Positions 25,471 through 34,395 of a stretch of DNA of 52,216 nt are shown here, piece after piece. The stretch lies in NCBI GenBank assembly GCA_947586055.1, contig CANPXL010000020.1:1-52216 (forward strand), written 5' to 3'. The translations under genes were made by a program, and so were the position numbers. The notes below the pieces were generated by a model. That model did no database searches. It worked only from the letters and a program-made list of their open reading frames with translations, and had not been told where the DNA came from. The stretch comes from an uncultured Acetatifactor sp. (GTDB lineage: Bacteria > Bacillota > Clostridia > Lachnospirales > Lachnospiraceae). Position 1 is the stretch's first letter, and each line of letters begins with the position of its first letter.

Positions 25471-26101
25471 TTCGCAGGCTCTGCATATGGGCCATTTTGC
25501 TTTCGGGAAGTTTGTATGTCAAAAGAGACAGCAGAAACTGGAGAATCCCGCCTGCCAGACAGCAGACCGCTCCGATCAGTACCGAGATCTCCAGAGAAAA
25601 AAACGAGTCAAAAAATCCCGTTAGCGTCTCTATACTCATTGCAATTCCCAGCCATGCGACTACATAAAATACAAAGGTCGTTTTAAAGAGCTTGTAACCG
25701 CTTCCGCAGTAAACCATCATAACAACGGCAATCAGCCCGCACATCACAAACGCTCCGCCGGTGACCTGATATCCGGGCAGCGCCCTGGACAGCAGAATAC
25801 CGATCAGTACCGCTGTCAGATAAAGTCCCAGGAAACAGCAGGTGTTAAAGGCCGCGCACACGGCGGTCTGAATCCTTTTTCCCCGGGGCGAGCTTCTCAT
25901 CACAGCGCATGTCACCAGGCTTCTCAGTGTCTGCGTGGGTGTTAATCCCATAACCATCCAATAGACAATCCCCAGCTGGCTGGATCCCGTCAGATACATC
26001 AGACACGCGAGGACAAAAAGGACGCCTTCCAGAATCATCATCTGCCGCAGTCCATATCCGTATTTCAGCAGTTTCCAACCCATTCTCAGATCACTTATCA
26101 T
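25460..26101 (-). CDS. ABC exporter membrane protein (second subunit)
   Basis: 213 residues, mostly hydrophobic, with about six membrane segments and a basic C-terminal tail. No family signature is recognised beyond the general look of ABC-2-type permeases of YtrA-regulated operons. It overlaps the end of the previous membrane gene by 11 bp and is the last gene of the operon. It probably forms a heterodimeric channel with the 229-residue protein. The start ATG at 26101 lies in the overlap. Confidence 0.65.
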   Translation of the reverse strand: MISDLRMGWKLLKYGYGLRQMMILEGVLFVLACLMYLTGSSQLGIVYWMVMGLTPTQTLRSLVTCAVMRSSPRGKRIQTAVCAAFNTCCFLGLYLTAVLIGILLSRALPGYQVTGGAFVMCGLIAVVMMVYCGSGYKLFKTTFVFYVVAWLGIAMSIETLTGFFDSFFSLEISVLIGAVCCLAGGILQFLLSLLTYKLPESKMAHMQSLRKYM

Positions 26102-26780
26102 AAAAGCTTTCCTCCCATCTTCTGATCATCTTCCGGTCAAAGAAAACGCTTGCCCCAGCCGAGAGAGAGGCCGCAGCGGCCAGAACCGCCCAGGGCCAGA
26201 ACTGTCCCGCGGCCCAGAATATCCCCAGCACGATGATCAACAGTCCGGCCAGGGACATCCCGGCTTCCAGCTTTTCCCAATACCTCGCCACCGAAACGGC
26301 AAGGGTAGAAACAAAGTACAGGCTGACGGAGACAGCCAGAAGATAGCCGATTTCCTCCGCTTTCCTTATCCCCTGCGCCCCCGGGAAAGTCCCGGAAACC
26401 ACCCTTCCGAGAAGCGGCACCGCCACGGATTCCGCCAGCCTTCTCACCTGATCCGCCCGCATCGTCGCCGCCATGGCCGGAATCCCTCTGGCGGATGTCT
26501 TCAGACATCCCAGATGATCGGTCCCCTTTACGGCGATTCCCCCAAAGGCCCAATAATCCAGCAAAAGATCAAACAACATCAGGAACAGACAGCAAAGGAA
26601 ATCCAGCATTTCTTCCGTCATCCCTCCGGCGGCGAGAACAGCATTTGCAGCATACCTGCTCCCAAGCCATATCCCGGCCCCGGCCCGCAGGCCCAGGATC
26701 GCCGCCGGTACAACCACGATAAGCAGCAGCCGGTACCTAATATCGGTAAAGGTCCGATAATATTTTACGGTTTTTTTCAT
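26091..26780 (-). CDS. ABC exporter membrane protein (first subunit)
   Basis: 229 residues with about six hydrophobic segments. The basic N-terminus MKKTVKYYRTFTDIRYR faces the cytoplasm. It lies 18 bp after the ATP-binding gene and overlaps the next membrane gene, so all three are one transporter. What is exported is unknown; related GntR-YtrA operons answer to cell-wall antibiotics. A C-terminal amphipathic end (RRWEESFYDK) is notable. Confidence 0.65.
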   Translation of the reverse strand: MKKTVKYYRTFTDIRYRLLLIVVVPAAILGLRAGAGIWLGSRYAANAVLAAGGMTEEMLDFLCCLFLMLFDLLLDYWAFGGIAVKGTDHLGCLKTSARGIPAMAATMRADQVRRLAESVAVPLLGRVVSGTFPGAQGIRKAEEIGYLLAVSVSLYFVSTLAVSVARYWEKLEAGMSLAGLLIIVLGIFWAAGQFWPWAVLAAAASLSAGASVFFDRKMIRRWEESFYDK

Positions 26781-26798
26781 GATACGCCTCCGTCCGTT

Positions 26799-27689
26799 TT
26801 ACGCCGTCAGCTGCAGACCGGTGTAGGCCTTCATCACCGCCACGCAGATCTGGGAAAGAGTGGCGGTCTCCACCTTCACGTCCATGCCGGCCAGCCGGTC
26901 CAGGTCCTTCGCCAGACAGATCCCCTCGAACCCGTAACTGCTGCCGCTGAAGCTGTAGAGAACCTGCTTCGCCGCCTCCGCGTCGCAATGCTCCCCCTTT
27001 ACCAGAAGATATTTTTCCTTCAGTTCCTCCACAAACCCCTGTTCCACGATGCGTCCCCGCTCCAGTATCATACAGTAATCCGTCACGTTTTCCATGTCGG
27101 ATACGTTGTGCGTGGAAAAGAATACGCTGCGTTCCCCGTCTCCGCTCTCCAGGTACTCCCGTATCATCTGGCAGAGTCCGTCCCGCATCAGCGGATCCAG
27201 CGGCGACGCAGGCTCATCCAGCAGCAGGCAATCCGTTTCTCTCGCCAGCACCGAAGCCAGCATCAGCTTCATCCGGTTGCCGTCGGAGAGCTTTGCCACC
27301 GTCTTTTTCCCGTCGCCGTCTCCGATGTTCAGCTTCCCGCAGATATCCCGGAATTTTTCCCTGTCGAACCTGTCAAAGAGCAGTCCGCATATCTCTTCCA
27401 CCTGCCGGATGCTCCATTGCGGCATGAAATACAGGCCCGGCGCCGTATAGCCAATCCGCTCCTTTACCTTTTCCACATTCTGCTCCCTTTCGTCAAAATA
27501 TTCCAGCTTTCCCTGATAATCCAGCCTTACGCCGGCCAGAATATTCATTAACGTCGTCTTGCCCGCGCCGTTCTCCCCCACAAGCGCCGTGGCAAATCCC
27601 TTAGGGATTCGGAACTCGGGGATATCCAATGTAAAATTTTTAAATTTTTTGCAGATATTCGCTCCGTCAATCACACTTGTAAATTCCAC
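26799..27689 (-). CDS. ABC transporter ATP-binding protein
   Basis: 296 residues from a GTG at 27689, chosen because TGAGGAAAAC precedes it and the family alignment begins there; the frame stays open farther upstream. Walker A is GENGAGKTT, the Q-loop region precedes IGYTAPGLYF, Walker B is CLLLDEPASPLDP, and the switch histidine is in FFSTHNVSD. The signature motif is LSDGN rather than LSGGQ, a variation also seen in other exporters of this type. It powers the membrane pair encoded downstream, probably as an exporter. Confidence 0.9.
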   Translation of the reverse strand: MEFTSVIDGANICKKFKNFTLDIPEFRIPKGFATALVGENGAGKTTLMNILAGVRLDYQGKLEYFDEREQNVEKVKERIGYTAPGLYFMPQWSIRQVEEICGLLFDRFDREKFRDICGKLNIGDGDGKKTVAKLSDGNRMKLMLASVLARETDCLLLDEPASPLDPLMRDGLCQMIREYLESGDGERSVFFSTHNVSDMENVTDYCMILERGRIVEQGFVEELKEKYLLVKGEHCDAEAAKQVLYSFSGSSYGFEGICLAKDLDRLAGMDVKVETATLSQICVAVMKAYTGLQLTA

Positions 27690-27772
27690 GTTTTCCTCAC
27701 ATTCTGCCGCTTTTTGCGGCGTCCTTTGCCGCATCCGGTATCCGCCGCAGCGTCCCGGACGCATCTGCGTTT

Positions 27773-28150
27773 TCAGATTTCCTCTTCGTACCGAAGCAGC
27801 GTCTTAAGCATCTCCGTCAGCTCCTGACCGGTCATTCCCGCGATCCTGGCCGCGGCGATGGCTTCCTCAAGGCTCTGCTCCACCTTCCGAAGATGCTGTT
27901 CCTTGAGCATCTGGCTGTCCTGAGCATTGACATAAAATCCCTTGCCCTGAACGCCGGTCACCAGTCCTTCCGCCTCCAGCTGTTCATAGGCCTTCATGGT
28001 GGTGATAACGCTGATCTTCAGATCCTTTGCCAGGCTCCGTATGGACGGAAGGTATTCCCCCTGTTCCAGCTTTCCCGTCAGGATCTCTTCCTTCAGCTGC
28101 CGGGAGATCTGGAGATAGATCGGCTCTCCCGTGTTCTGCAGTATCTTCAA
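27773..28150 (-). CDS. GntR family regulator, YtrA subfamily
   Basis: About 125 residues from a TTG at 28150; homologues begin with the sequence found here (MKILQNTGEPIYLQ). A GTG at 28183 with GGAG six bases upstream is the alternative. A winged helix-turn-helix (about 12-78) is clear: PIYLQISRQLKEEIL, LPSIRSLAKDLKIS, TTMKAYEQLEAEGLV. The short C-terminal part of about 45 residues is typical of the YtrA subfamily, whose members regulate adjacent ABC transporters. It is first in the operon. An inverted repeat over the -10 element is its likely operator. Confidence 0.85.
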   Translation of the reverse strand: MKILQNTGEPIYLQISRQLKEEILTGKLEQGEYLPSIRSLAKDLKISVITTMKAYEQLEAEGLVTGVQGKGFYVNAQDSQMLKEQHLRKVEQSLEEAIAAARIAGMTGQELTEMLKTLLRYEEEI

Positions 28151-28232
28151 ATTCCTGCCCTCTCTTTCACAGTTTTCGTGCACATTTGGCTCCGCTGTAA
28201 AAATCTGCGCAATGCGGACTGCCGTTTTAACT

Positions 28233-28273
28233 GTTTATATGTTATATATACACTATAATCAGTCTGCTGTCAA
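28233..28273 (-). promoter_or_regulatory. Promoter and operator of the GntR-ABC operon
   Basis: On the minus strand TTGACA (28273-28268), 17-bp spacer, TATATA (28250-28245). An inverted repeat GTTTATA / TATATAC (28233-28239 and 28245-28251, five-base gap) overlaps the -10 region, a plausible binding site for the regulator encoded downstream. Confidence 0.65.
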
Positions 28274-28285
28274 CTGTTTTTGAAA

Positions 28286-28317
28286 CAAAAAACCGAAGCA
28301 TCCGTAAGACGCTTCGG
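28286..28317 (-). terminator. Terminator of the GDP-fucose/M18 operon
   Basis: On the minus strand CCGAAGC pairs with GCTTCGG around an 11-nt loop, followed by TTTTTTG. It closes the operon after the M18 peptidase gene. Confidence 0.85.
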
Positions 28318-28370
28318 CACGGTATACAGTTTCGCCTGTCCATTCCGTATTTTTTCTTTGCCCCGGCACT

Positions 28371-29678
28371 TTACCCGCTGTAAAACTCCCGGAACAGTTT
28401 CACCGCAAATTCCGTATCTTTCGCTCCCGCCGTTTCCACCGCGGAATGCATCGCAAGCTGGGGCAGTCCGATGTCCGCGCTTTCCACAGATACCTGGGCC
28501 GCGCAGATATGCCCCAGTGTGGAACCGCCCGGGATGTCGGACCGGTTGGCGTAGGTCTGGCAAGGCACCTGCGCTTTTTCGCAGAGTTCCCTGATGCGCG
28601 CCCCGGAGACGGCGTTTGTCGTATATTTCTGGCTCCCATTATACTTGAGCACAATCCCTCCGTTTAAATACGGCCTGTTGGTCGGATCCGCTTTCTCCGG
28701 ATGATTGGGGTGCACCGCGTGGGCGTTGTCCGCCGAGATCAGGAAACTGTCCGCCAACATCCGCAGATAATCCCCGCGGCTCGCTCCCAGCCCCTCCGCC
28801 ACGCGCCAAAGCGTATCCTCAAGGAAGGTGGAACCGGCCCCCTGCCTGGTTCCGCTTCCCACCTCTTCGCTGTCAAAGACAGCCAGCACATTGATATACC
28901 CCGCGGGTCCGCTTTCCGCAAACGCTTTCGCGGAAGCAAACACACACTGCAGATCGTCCAGTCTGGGAGACAGTATAAATTCCCCCTCTTCGCCCAGAAA
29001 ACGCCCCTTTTCCCTGACATAGAGAAACAGATCGTGCCCGAGGATATCCTCCCGGGTCACACAAAGCTCCCGGGCAATCCGGTCGGTCAGGAGCGCTTTT
29101 GTCTCTTTTCGGCTGCCGTCCGCATACAGCGGCAGCATATCCGACTTGGGATCGTACTCCACGCCCTTGTTCATGTCTCGATTCATGTGAATGGCCAGAT
29201 TCGGGATCACGAGCAGATCGCTGTCGATATTCACAAGCTTCTCCGCCACGCCGGATCCCTCCCGCACCACCGCTCTGCCCGCAACGGACAGCGCACGGTC
29301 CGTCCAGGTGGAAAGGATCATGCCGCCGTACTTTTCCGTATTCAGCCTGACATACCGCTCCTCCACCGTCATTTCCGGGTTTTCCTTTATCTTAAAGGTC
29401 GGCGAGTCGCTGTGGGAAGCCACAATGTGAAACCCCCGGGGCATTCCCCGTTTCCCGGCATCCTCCGGCAGACTGAAGGCGATCAGAGAGGAACCGCCCC
29501 GCATCACATAAGATCCGCCCCCCTGTTTCAGGTCCCATTCGTCCTTCTCTTTCAGCTCCTGAAATTTATGGGTTCGGAGCATTTCCGCCACGTTGGCGGC
29601 CGCGTGATAGCAGCTGGGGCTTTTCTCAATAAACTGCAGCATCTCCCCGGCGCATTTCTGATATTCAGGCAAGCTCAT
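28371..29678 (-). CDS. apeB: M18 family aminopeptidase
   Basis: 435 residues, the length of bacterial M18 enzymes. Metal and catalytic motifs are present: HIVASHSDSPTFKI near the N-terminus (H and D ligands), LSPRLDDLQC in the middle, FDSEEVGSGTRQGAGS (Glu pair), and SADNAHAVHPNHPEK and QLAMHSAVET with C-terminal His. M18 aminopeptidases remove N-terminal residues, often acidic or neutral, from cytoplasmic peptides using two zinc ions. It overlaps the manC stop by 14 bp and so is translated by coupling, which is odd because it has no evident link to sugar nucleotides. Confidence 0.93.
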   Translation of the reverse strand: MSLPEYQKCAGEMLQFIEKSPSCYHAAANVAEMLRTHKFQELKEKDEWDLKQGGGSYVMRGGSSLIAFSLPEDAGKRGMPRGFHIVASHSDSPTFKIKENPEMTVEERYVRLNTEKYGGMILSTWTDRALSVAGRAVVREGSGVAEKLVNIDSDLLVIPNLAIHMNRDMNKGVEYDPKSDMLPLYADGSRKETKALLTDRIARELCVTREDILGHDLFLYVREKGRFLGEEGEFILSPRLDDLQCVFASAKAFAESGPAGYINVLAVFDSEEVGSGTRQGAGSTFLEDTLWRVAEGLGASRGDYLRMLADSFLISADNAHAVHPNHPEKADPTNRPYLNGGIVLKYNGSQKYTTNAVSGARIRELCEKAQVPCQTYANRSDIPGGSTLGHICAAQVSVESADIGLPQLAMHSAVETAGAKDTEFAVKLFREFYSG

Positions 29679-30978
29679 GTTTTATTTTATCCTCCACTGT
29701 GATCTCTCTGCCCAGCTGAACCTCATTGATCATCAGTTCCGTGTCCGCAAAGACCGTATGGCGGCATCCGGCGGGCATGGAGAGTACGTCTCCCGGCCCC
29801 ACGCTGCGTTCCTTCCCGTCCAGAACCGCGCGTCCTCTCCCGTGCATCACCGTCCACACCTCGTCCCGGTGCTCATGGCTGTGGTAGTGAAGACTGTGCC
29901 CCGGCAGCAGAACGATCCGTATGACCAGACTTTCCTCCTGTACGTCCAGCACCGTAAAGCTCCCCCAGGATTTCTCCGCGTACATGACCTGCTGTTCCAT
30001 CCGGTCCACAAAAGGCTTGATGTAACTGCTCTGCCCCTTGTCGGAGACCAGAATCCCGTCGCCGCTGGCGGCGATCACCATATCCCGGCAGCCCATGCAG
30101 AGAATGGGAATGTTCAGCTCGTTGACCACATTGGTGTTTATACAGGTCTCGTTCAGCGTAACCCTTCCCAGCGCATCTTCTCCCATTACCTCCGCAAAGG
30201 TATTCCAGGTTCCGATGTCCTTCCACTCTCCGCCGTAGCGAAGTACACGGATATCCTTCTCCTTTTCCACCACGGCATAGTCGAAGCTGATGCGTTCCGC
30301 TTCGGCATAATGTTCGTACAGCTTTTGATAGTCCGAAAAAGCAAGCCGCTCCCGGGCCTTCTGCAGCAGGTATTTCAGCCTGCACGCAAAAACGCCCCCG
30401 TTCCAAAGGGCACCCTGCTTCAGATACTCCTTCGCCGTTTCCAGGTCCGGTTTCTCCCGAAAGGAGAGGACGCCGCTGACCGTCTCCCGGTCCCTGGGTA
30501 TGATATAGCCGTACTTTTCGCTTGGGTAGGTGGGCTCCATTCCCATGAGAAGCAGCGATGCCGTCCCTTTCTCCGCCAGCTCTCCCATGCGCATCACCGT
30601 CCGGAAATACCCATCTTCCACATAGGGATCCACGGGGCAGACGACCACGGGTTCCTCTTCCTCCACCTTCCGTTCTTCCTGAAGATAGAACGCCGCGAGA
30701 CTGATGGCGGGGAAGGTATCGCGCCTGGCCGGCTCCACGCACACGCTGACCTTATCTCCCAGCTGGTTTTTAATGGCGCTGACCTGCTTTTTCCCGGTGG
30801 CGATGGTGATCTGCGCCTCCGGTATGGCCTCCCTGATCTGCCTGTACACGCGCATGACCATGGACTCCGGCCTGCCGTCCGGATCTTTCAGTATTTTGAT
30901 AAATTGTTTGGAGCGAATGTCATTGGACAAAGGCCAGAGCCGTTTGCCGCTTCCGCCCGACAGTAAGATAATCTGCAT
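29665..30978 (-). CDS. manC: Mannose-1-phosphate guanylyltransferase
   Basis: 437 residues. The nucleotidyltransferase part begins ILLSGGSGKRLWPLSN and has VEPARRDTFPAIS, EKYGYIIP and FREKPDLETAKEYL; NGGVF follows. The C-terminal cupin-like part (about 345-437), with GHSLHYHSHEHRDEVW and GRAVLDG, matches the isomerase half of bifunctional ManC/AlgA proteins, though the total is slightly shorter than the usual 470. It makes GDP-mannose from mannose-1-phosphate and GTP, feeding Gmd and Fcl. It lies 32 bp after fcl and overlaps the M18 gene. Confidence 0.92.
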   Translation of the reverse strand: MQIILLSGGSGKRLWPLSNDIRSKQFIKILKDPDGRPESMVMRVYRQIREAIPEAQITIATGKKQVSAIKNQLGDKVSVCVEPARRDTFPAISLAAFYLQEERKVEEEEPVVVCPVDPYVEDGYFRTVMRMGELAEKGTASLLLMGMEPTYPSEKYGYIIPRDRETVSGVLSFREKPDLETAKEYLKQGALWNGGVFACRLKYLLQKARERLAFSDYQKLYEHYAEAERISFDYAVVEKEKDIRVLRYGGEWKDIGTWNTFAEVMGEDALGRVTLNETCINTNVVNELNIPILCMGCRDMVIAASGDGILVSDKGQSSYIKPFVDRMEQQVMYAEKSWGSFTVLDVQEESLVIRIVLLPGHSLHYHSHEHRDEVWTVMHGRGRAVLDGKERSVGPGDVLSMPAGCRHTVFADTELMINEVQLGREITVEDKIKHELA

Positions 30979-31010
30979 TTTGACCGCCTGCCGTCCTTTC
31001 TCGCACGGAT

Positions 31011-31955
31011 CTATCGCTCGGCCCGCATGGGATTTTCCAGAAAGTCCCGGTAAGCCATCCGGATTCCGTCCTCCAGCTCCGTCGTGTAGTGATAGCCCAG
31101 GCTCTCCAGCTTACTCACATCCAGCAGCTTTCTCGGCGTGCCGTCCGGCCTGGAGGGATCCCATCTGATCTCGCCCTTATACCCCACAATCCCGGCGACC
31201 AGCTCAGTCAATTCCTTTATGGTGAGTTCCTTTCCCGTGCCGAGATTCACCGTCTCGTTTCCGCTGTAATGGTTCATCAGGTACACGCAGGCGTCCGCCA
31301 GATCGTCCACATACAGGAACTCCCGCAGCGGCTTTCCCGTTCCCCAGCACACAACCTCCTTCGCCCCGGCTTCCTTTGCTTCGTGAAAACGCCGGATGAG
31401 AGCCGGCAGCACATGGCTGTGGGTGGGATGATAATTGTCGTTGGGGCCGTAAAGGTTGGTGGGCATCACGCTGATATAATCCGTTCCGTACTGGCGGTTT
31501 AAATATTCGCAGTATTTCAGCCCGGATATTTTCGCCAGAGCATAAGCCTCGTTGGTCCGCTCCAGCTCCCCCGTGAGCAGACAGCTTTCCTTCATGGGCT
31601 GCGGGGCCATTCTCGGGTAGATACAGCTGCTCCCCAGAAACAGAAGCTTCCTGCAGCCGTTCTGCCAGGCCGCATGAATGACGTTCATCTCCAGCGCCAT
31701 ATTTTCATACAGGAAATCGGCCGGCGCCTCGTCGTTTGCCACGATCCCGCCCACCTTTGCCGCCGCCAGGAACACATAGTCCGGCTTTTCCAGACGGAAA
31801 AAATCCTCTACTTCCGCCTGCCGGCACAGGTTTAACTGCGCGTGGGTCCTCGTGACGAGATTTTCATAGCCGTTTTTCCGAAGGGCCCGGCAAATGGCGC
31901 TTCCCACCATTCCCCGGTGCCCCGCTACATAAATTTTCGCATCTTTCTCCATCAT
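31011..31955 (-). CDS. fcl: GDP-L-fucose synthase
   Basis: 314 residues. An extended SDR: the NADPH-binding [10 protein letters not shown] at the N-terminus, [10 protein letters not shown], and the catalytic Tyr and Lys in [38 protein letters not shown] is the family stretch for substrate binding. It turns GDP-4-keto-6-deoxymannose into GDP-L-fucose through an epimerase-reductase reaction. It stands between gmd and manC in the operon with gaps of about 35 bp. Confidence 0.95.
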   Translation of the reverse strand: MMEKDAKIYVAGHRGMVGSAICRALRKNGYENLVTRTHAQLNLCRQAEVEDFFRLEKPDYVFLAAAKVGGIVANDEAPADFLYENMALEMNVIHAAWQNGCRKLLFLGSSCIYPRMAPQPMKESCLLTGELERTNEAYALAKISGLKYCEYLNRQYGTDYISVMPTNLYGPNDNYHPTHSHVLPALIRRFHEAKEAGAKEVVCWGTGKPLREFLYVDDLADACVYLMNHYSGNETVNLGTGKELTIKELTELVAGIVGYKGEIRWDPSRPDGTPRKLLDVSKLESLGYHYTTELEDGIRMAYRDFLENPMRAER

Positions 31956-31991
31956 ATCGCAATTCCCCCGCCTTTCCGGAACTCTTTGCCC

Positions 31992-33038
31992 CTATCCTCT
32001 TACGGCGGCCGCTTCTGCCTTCGCCAGCGCAAGATCATGCTCCGCCATCAGCCGGCAGAGTTCCTCACAGCTTGTCTTCTGCGGATTCCAGCCAAGCACG
32101 GTCCTTGCTTTTGTGGGATCCCCACAGAGGTTCACCACGTCCGTGGGGCGGTAAAACTCGCTGCTCACCTCCACCAGCACACGTCCGTCCGCCCGGTCGA
32201 TCCCCTTCTCCCCAAGGCCCTCTCCCTTCCATTCCAGTTCGATCCCCACATAATGAAACGCCAGCTGGGTAAACTCCCTCACCGTATGCTGTACGCCCGT
32301 GGCGATCACGAAATCCTCCGGCTTGTCCGCCTGAAGCATCAGCCACATGCATTCCACATAGTCTTTCGCGTAGCCCCAGTCCCTGAGAGAGTCCAGATTG
32401 CCCAGATACAGCTTATCCTGAAGGCCGCATGCAATCCTTCCGGCGGCGCGCGTAATCTTTCTTGTCACAAAGGTTTCGCCCCTCCGCTCGGATTCGTGGT
32501 TGAACAGGATGCCGTTTACCGCGAACATCCCGTAAGCTTCCCTGTACTCCTTTACGATCCAGAATCCGTACTGCTTTGCCACCGCATAGGGACTGTAAGG
32601 ATGAAAGGGCGTGGTCTCCCGCTGGGGAACCTCTTCCACCCTGCCATACAGTTCCGACGTAGACGCCTGATAAATACGGCAGCTTTGCGCAAGTCCCGCG
32701 ATCCGGACGGCCTCCAGCACCCGAAGCACGCCGAGTGCATCCACGTCGCCGGAATATTCCGGCGCCTCGAAGCTGACATGAACATGGCTCTGGGCCGCAA
32801 GATTGTAAATCTCGTCGGGCCGTACCCCGCATACGATCCGGATGATGCTGGACGAGTCCGACATGTCCCCCTCGTGCAGGATCAGGCGCTTCTCCCCTGC
32901 CAGATGGTCGATTCTTGCCGTGTTGGAGACGGAAGCCCTGCGCACCATACCGTGCACCTCGTATCCCTTCTCCAAAAGCAGCTGTGCCAGATAAGAGCCG
33001 TCCTGCCCCGTGATTCCCGTGATAAGCGCTTTCTTCAT
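31992..33038 (-). CDS. gmd: GDP-mannose 4,6-dehydratase
   Basis: 348 residues from the ATG at 33038, with GAGGAGACAGGA upstream. The NAD(P)-binding motif [15 protein letters not shown] is at the N-terminus; [14 protein letters not shown] and [12 protein letters not shown] carry the catalytic Thr/Glu and Tyr-Lys. It removes water from GDP-mannose to give the 4-keto-6-deoxy intermediate, the first committed step to GDP-L-fucose. It is first of the operon gmd-fcl-manC-M18. No glycosyltransferase is nearby, so where the fucose goes is not shown. Confidence 0.96.
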   Translation of the reverse strand: MKKALITGITGQDGSYLAQLLLEKGYEVHGMVRRASVSNTARIDHLAGEKRLILHEGDMSDSSSIIRIVCGVRPDEIYNLAAQSHVHVSFEAPEYSGDVDALGVLRVLEAVRIAGLAQSCRIYQASTSELYGRVEEVPQRETTPFHPYSPYAVAKQYGFWIVKEYREAYGMFAVNGILFNHESERRGETFVTRKITRAAGRIACGLQDKLYLGNLDSLRDWGYAKDYVECMWLMLQADKPEDFVIATGVQHTVREFTQLAFHYVGIELEWKGEGLGEKGIDRADGRVLVEVSSEFYRPTDVVNLCGDPTKARTVLGWNPQKTSCEELCRLMAEHDLALAKAEAAAVRG

Positions 33039-33137
33039 ACCGTCCTGTCTCCTCTTTGTCATCTTCTTCCTACTTCGCCGCGTTTCCCGCCGTCCCGGCC
33101 TCGCGTACTTTTTTCCGTCTTTTTTCCGCGTTCTTCC

Positions 33138-33689
33138 TCAGCTTCGGTACACGATGGTCTGAGCCATCTCACGCGCCTTTTCCTCCCCGCACAGCACGCC
33201 GGCTATGGCAAGACCGAAATCCACGGCCGTTCCCATTCCCCGGGATGTGATCACATGTCCTGAGATTTCCACCGGCCCCTTTGTCACCTCCGCTCCCTCA
33301 AGATGGCTCTCGAAGGAAGGATAGCAGCAGGCTCTTCTTCCTCTCAGGATACCTTTATGTCCGAAAATACTGGGCGCGGCACAGATCGCCGCGATGTACT
33401 TTCCGTCCCGGTAAAATCTGTCCACCTGATCCATCAGCCCCTGATGCGCCTCCAGATTTTTTGTCCCCATGCCGCCCCCCGGCAGCACAAGCATGTCGTA
33501 TTCCTGAAAATCCGCCTGTTCAAAGGTCTTATCCATCTCCACCGTAATGCCGTGGGAGCCTTTTACCGCCTTCTGTCCGTATACCGATACCATATCCGTT
33601 TCTATTGCGCACCTGCGGCAGATATCCACAACCGCCAGAGCCTCGATCTCCTCAAATCCCTCCGCAAAAAACACCGCCAGTCTGCTCAT
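33138..33689 (-). CDS. DJ-1/PfpI family protein
   Basis: 183 residues. DJ-1-type layout: FFAEGFEEIEALAVVD at the N-terminus with the conserved glutamate, LVLPGGGMGT, and the nucleophile elbow IAAICAAPSIFG with Cys103. The later sequence (KGILRGRRACCYPSFE, GPVEISGHVITSRGMGTAVDFGLAI) is that of the YajL/ThiJ group. Members are suggested to be cysteine chaperones, deglycases or amidase-like enzymes; the role is disputed. Located alone, upstream of gmd on the same strand, with 99 bp between. Confidence 0.88.
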   Translation of the reverse strand: MSRLAVFFAEGFEEIEALAVVDICRRCAIETDMVSVYGQKAVKGSHGITVEMDKTFEQADFQEYDMLVLPGGGMGTKNLEAHQGLMDQVDRFYRDGKYIAAICAAPSIFGHKGILRGRRACCYPSFESHLEGAEVTKGPVEISGHVITSRGMGTAVDFGLAIAGVLCGEEKAREMAQTIVYRS

Positions 33690-33811
33690 TCCAAACCTCC
33701 CTTTGACGCCGGTTACCGGCCCTCTTTTTGCCCGCCGCAGCGGTCCTTCAAACTATCGCTATAACAAGTATACACATTTAAAAGAAAGATTGCAATTCCT
33801 TCGCCCAATTA

Positions 33812-33840
33812 TTTACGTTGCGGCCGGGATATGGTATAAT
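33812..33840 (+). promoter_or_regulatory. Promoter of the CYTH gene
   Basis: TTTACG (33812-33817), 17-bp spacer, perfect TATAAT (33835-33840). Confidence 0.6.
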
Positions 33841-33884
33841 AATTCTGTATGATACCTTTACAGAAAAGAGGCTTGAAAGACCAC

Positions 33885-34373
33885 ATGGAGATAGAACGGA
33901 AATTCACCATCAAACAGATTCCCGAAAACCTGGACAGCTATCCCTCCCGCCATATTGAGCAGTGCTATCTGAACGCTTTCCCGGTAGTGCGGGTGAGAAG
34001 GGAAGACGACGAATACTATCTGACTTACAAGGGAAACGGCATGCTGGCCCGGGAAGAGTACAATCTTCCCCTGAGCCGGGATGCTTATCTCCATTTGCGC
34101 GAAAAGGCGGACGGTAAAATCATCTCCAAACGCCGGTACCTGATCCCGCTTCCCCATCCCGCCGTCCAGGAAGGCTGCAGGAAGCCGCCCGCCGACTACA
34201 GTCTTACCATCGAGCTGGACGTGTTTGATCCCCCCTTCGCCCCGCTGGTCATGGCGGAGGTAGAGTTCGGCAGCAGGGAGGCCGCGGAAGCCTTCGTTCC
34301 TCCGGATTGGTTTGACGAGGATGTCACCTACCAGAAGGAATACCATAATTCCTATATGGCTCTTGAAACATGA
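33885..34373 (+). CDS. CYTH domain protein
   Basis: 162 residues from the ATG at 33885, because the CYTH signature EIERKF begins immediately; an upstream ATG at 33849 is possible but unlikely. The fold's charged residues are visible: ExExK at the N-terminus, VRVRRED, YLTYKGNG, SKRRYLIP, and C-terminal MAEVEFGS. CYTH proteins use a triphosphate tunnel and bind inorganic triphosphate or nucleotides. The exact substrate is unknown. It converges on the cation antiporter gene with 22 bp between. Confidence 0.85.
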   Translation: MEIERKFTIKQIPENLDSYPSRHIEQCYLNAFPVVRVRREDDEYYLTYKGNGMLAREEYNLPLSRDAYLHLREKADGKIISKRRYLIPLPHPAVQEGCRKPPADYSLTIELDVFDPPFAPLVMAEVEFGSREAAEAFVPPDWFDEDVTYQKEYHNSYMALET

Positions 34374-34395
34374 CCATACATCTGATCCTGCGGCG

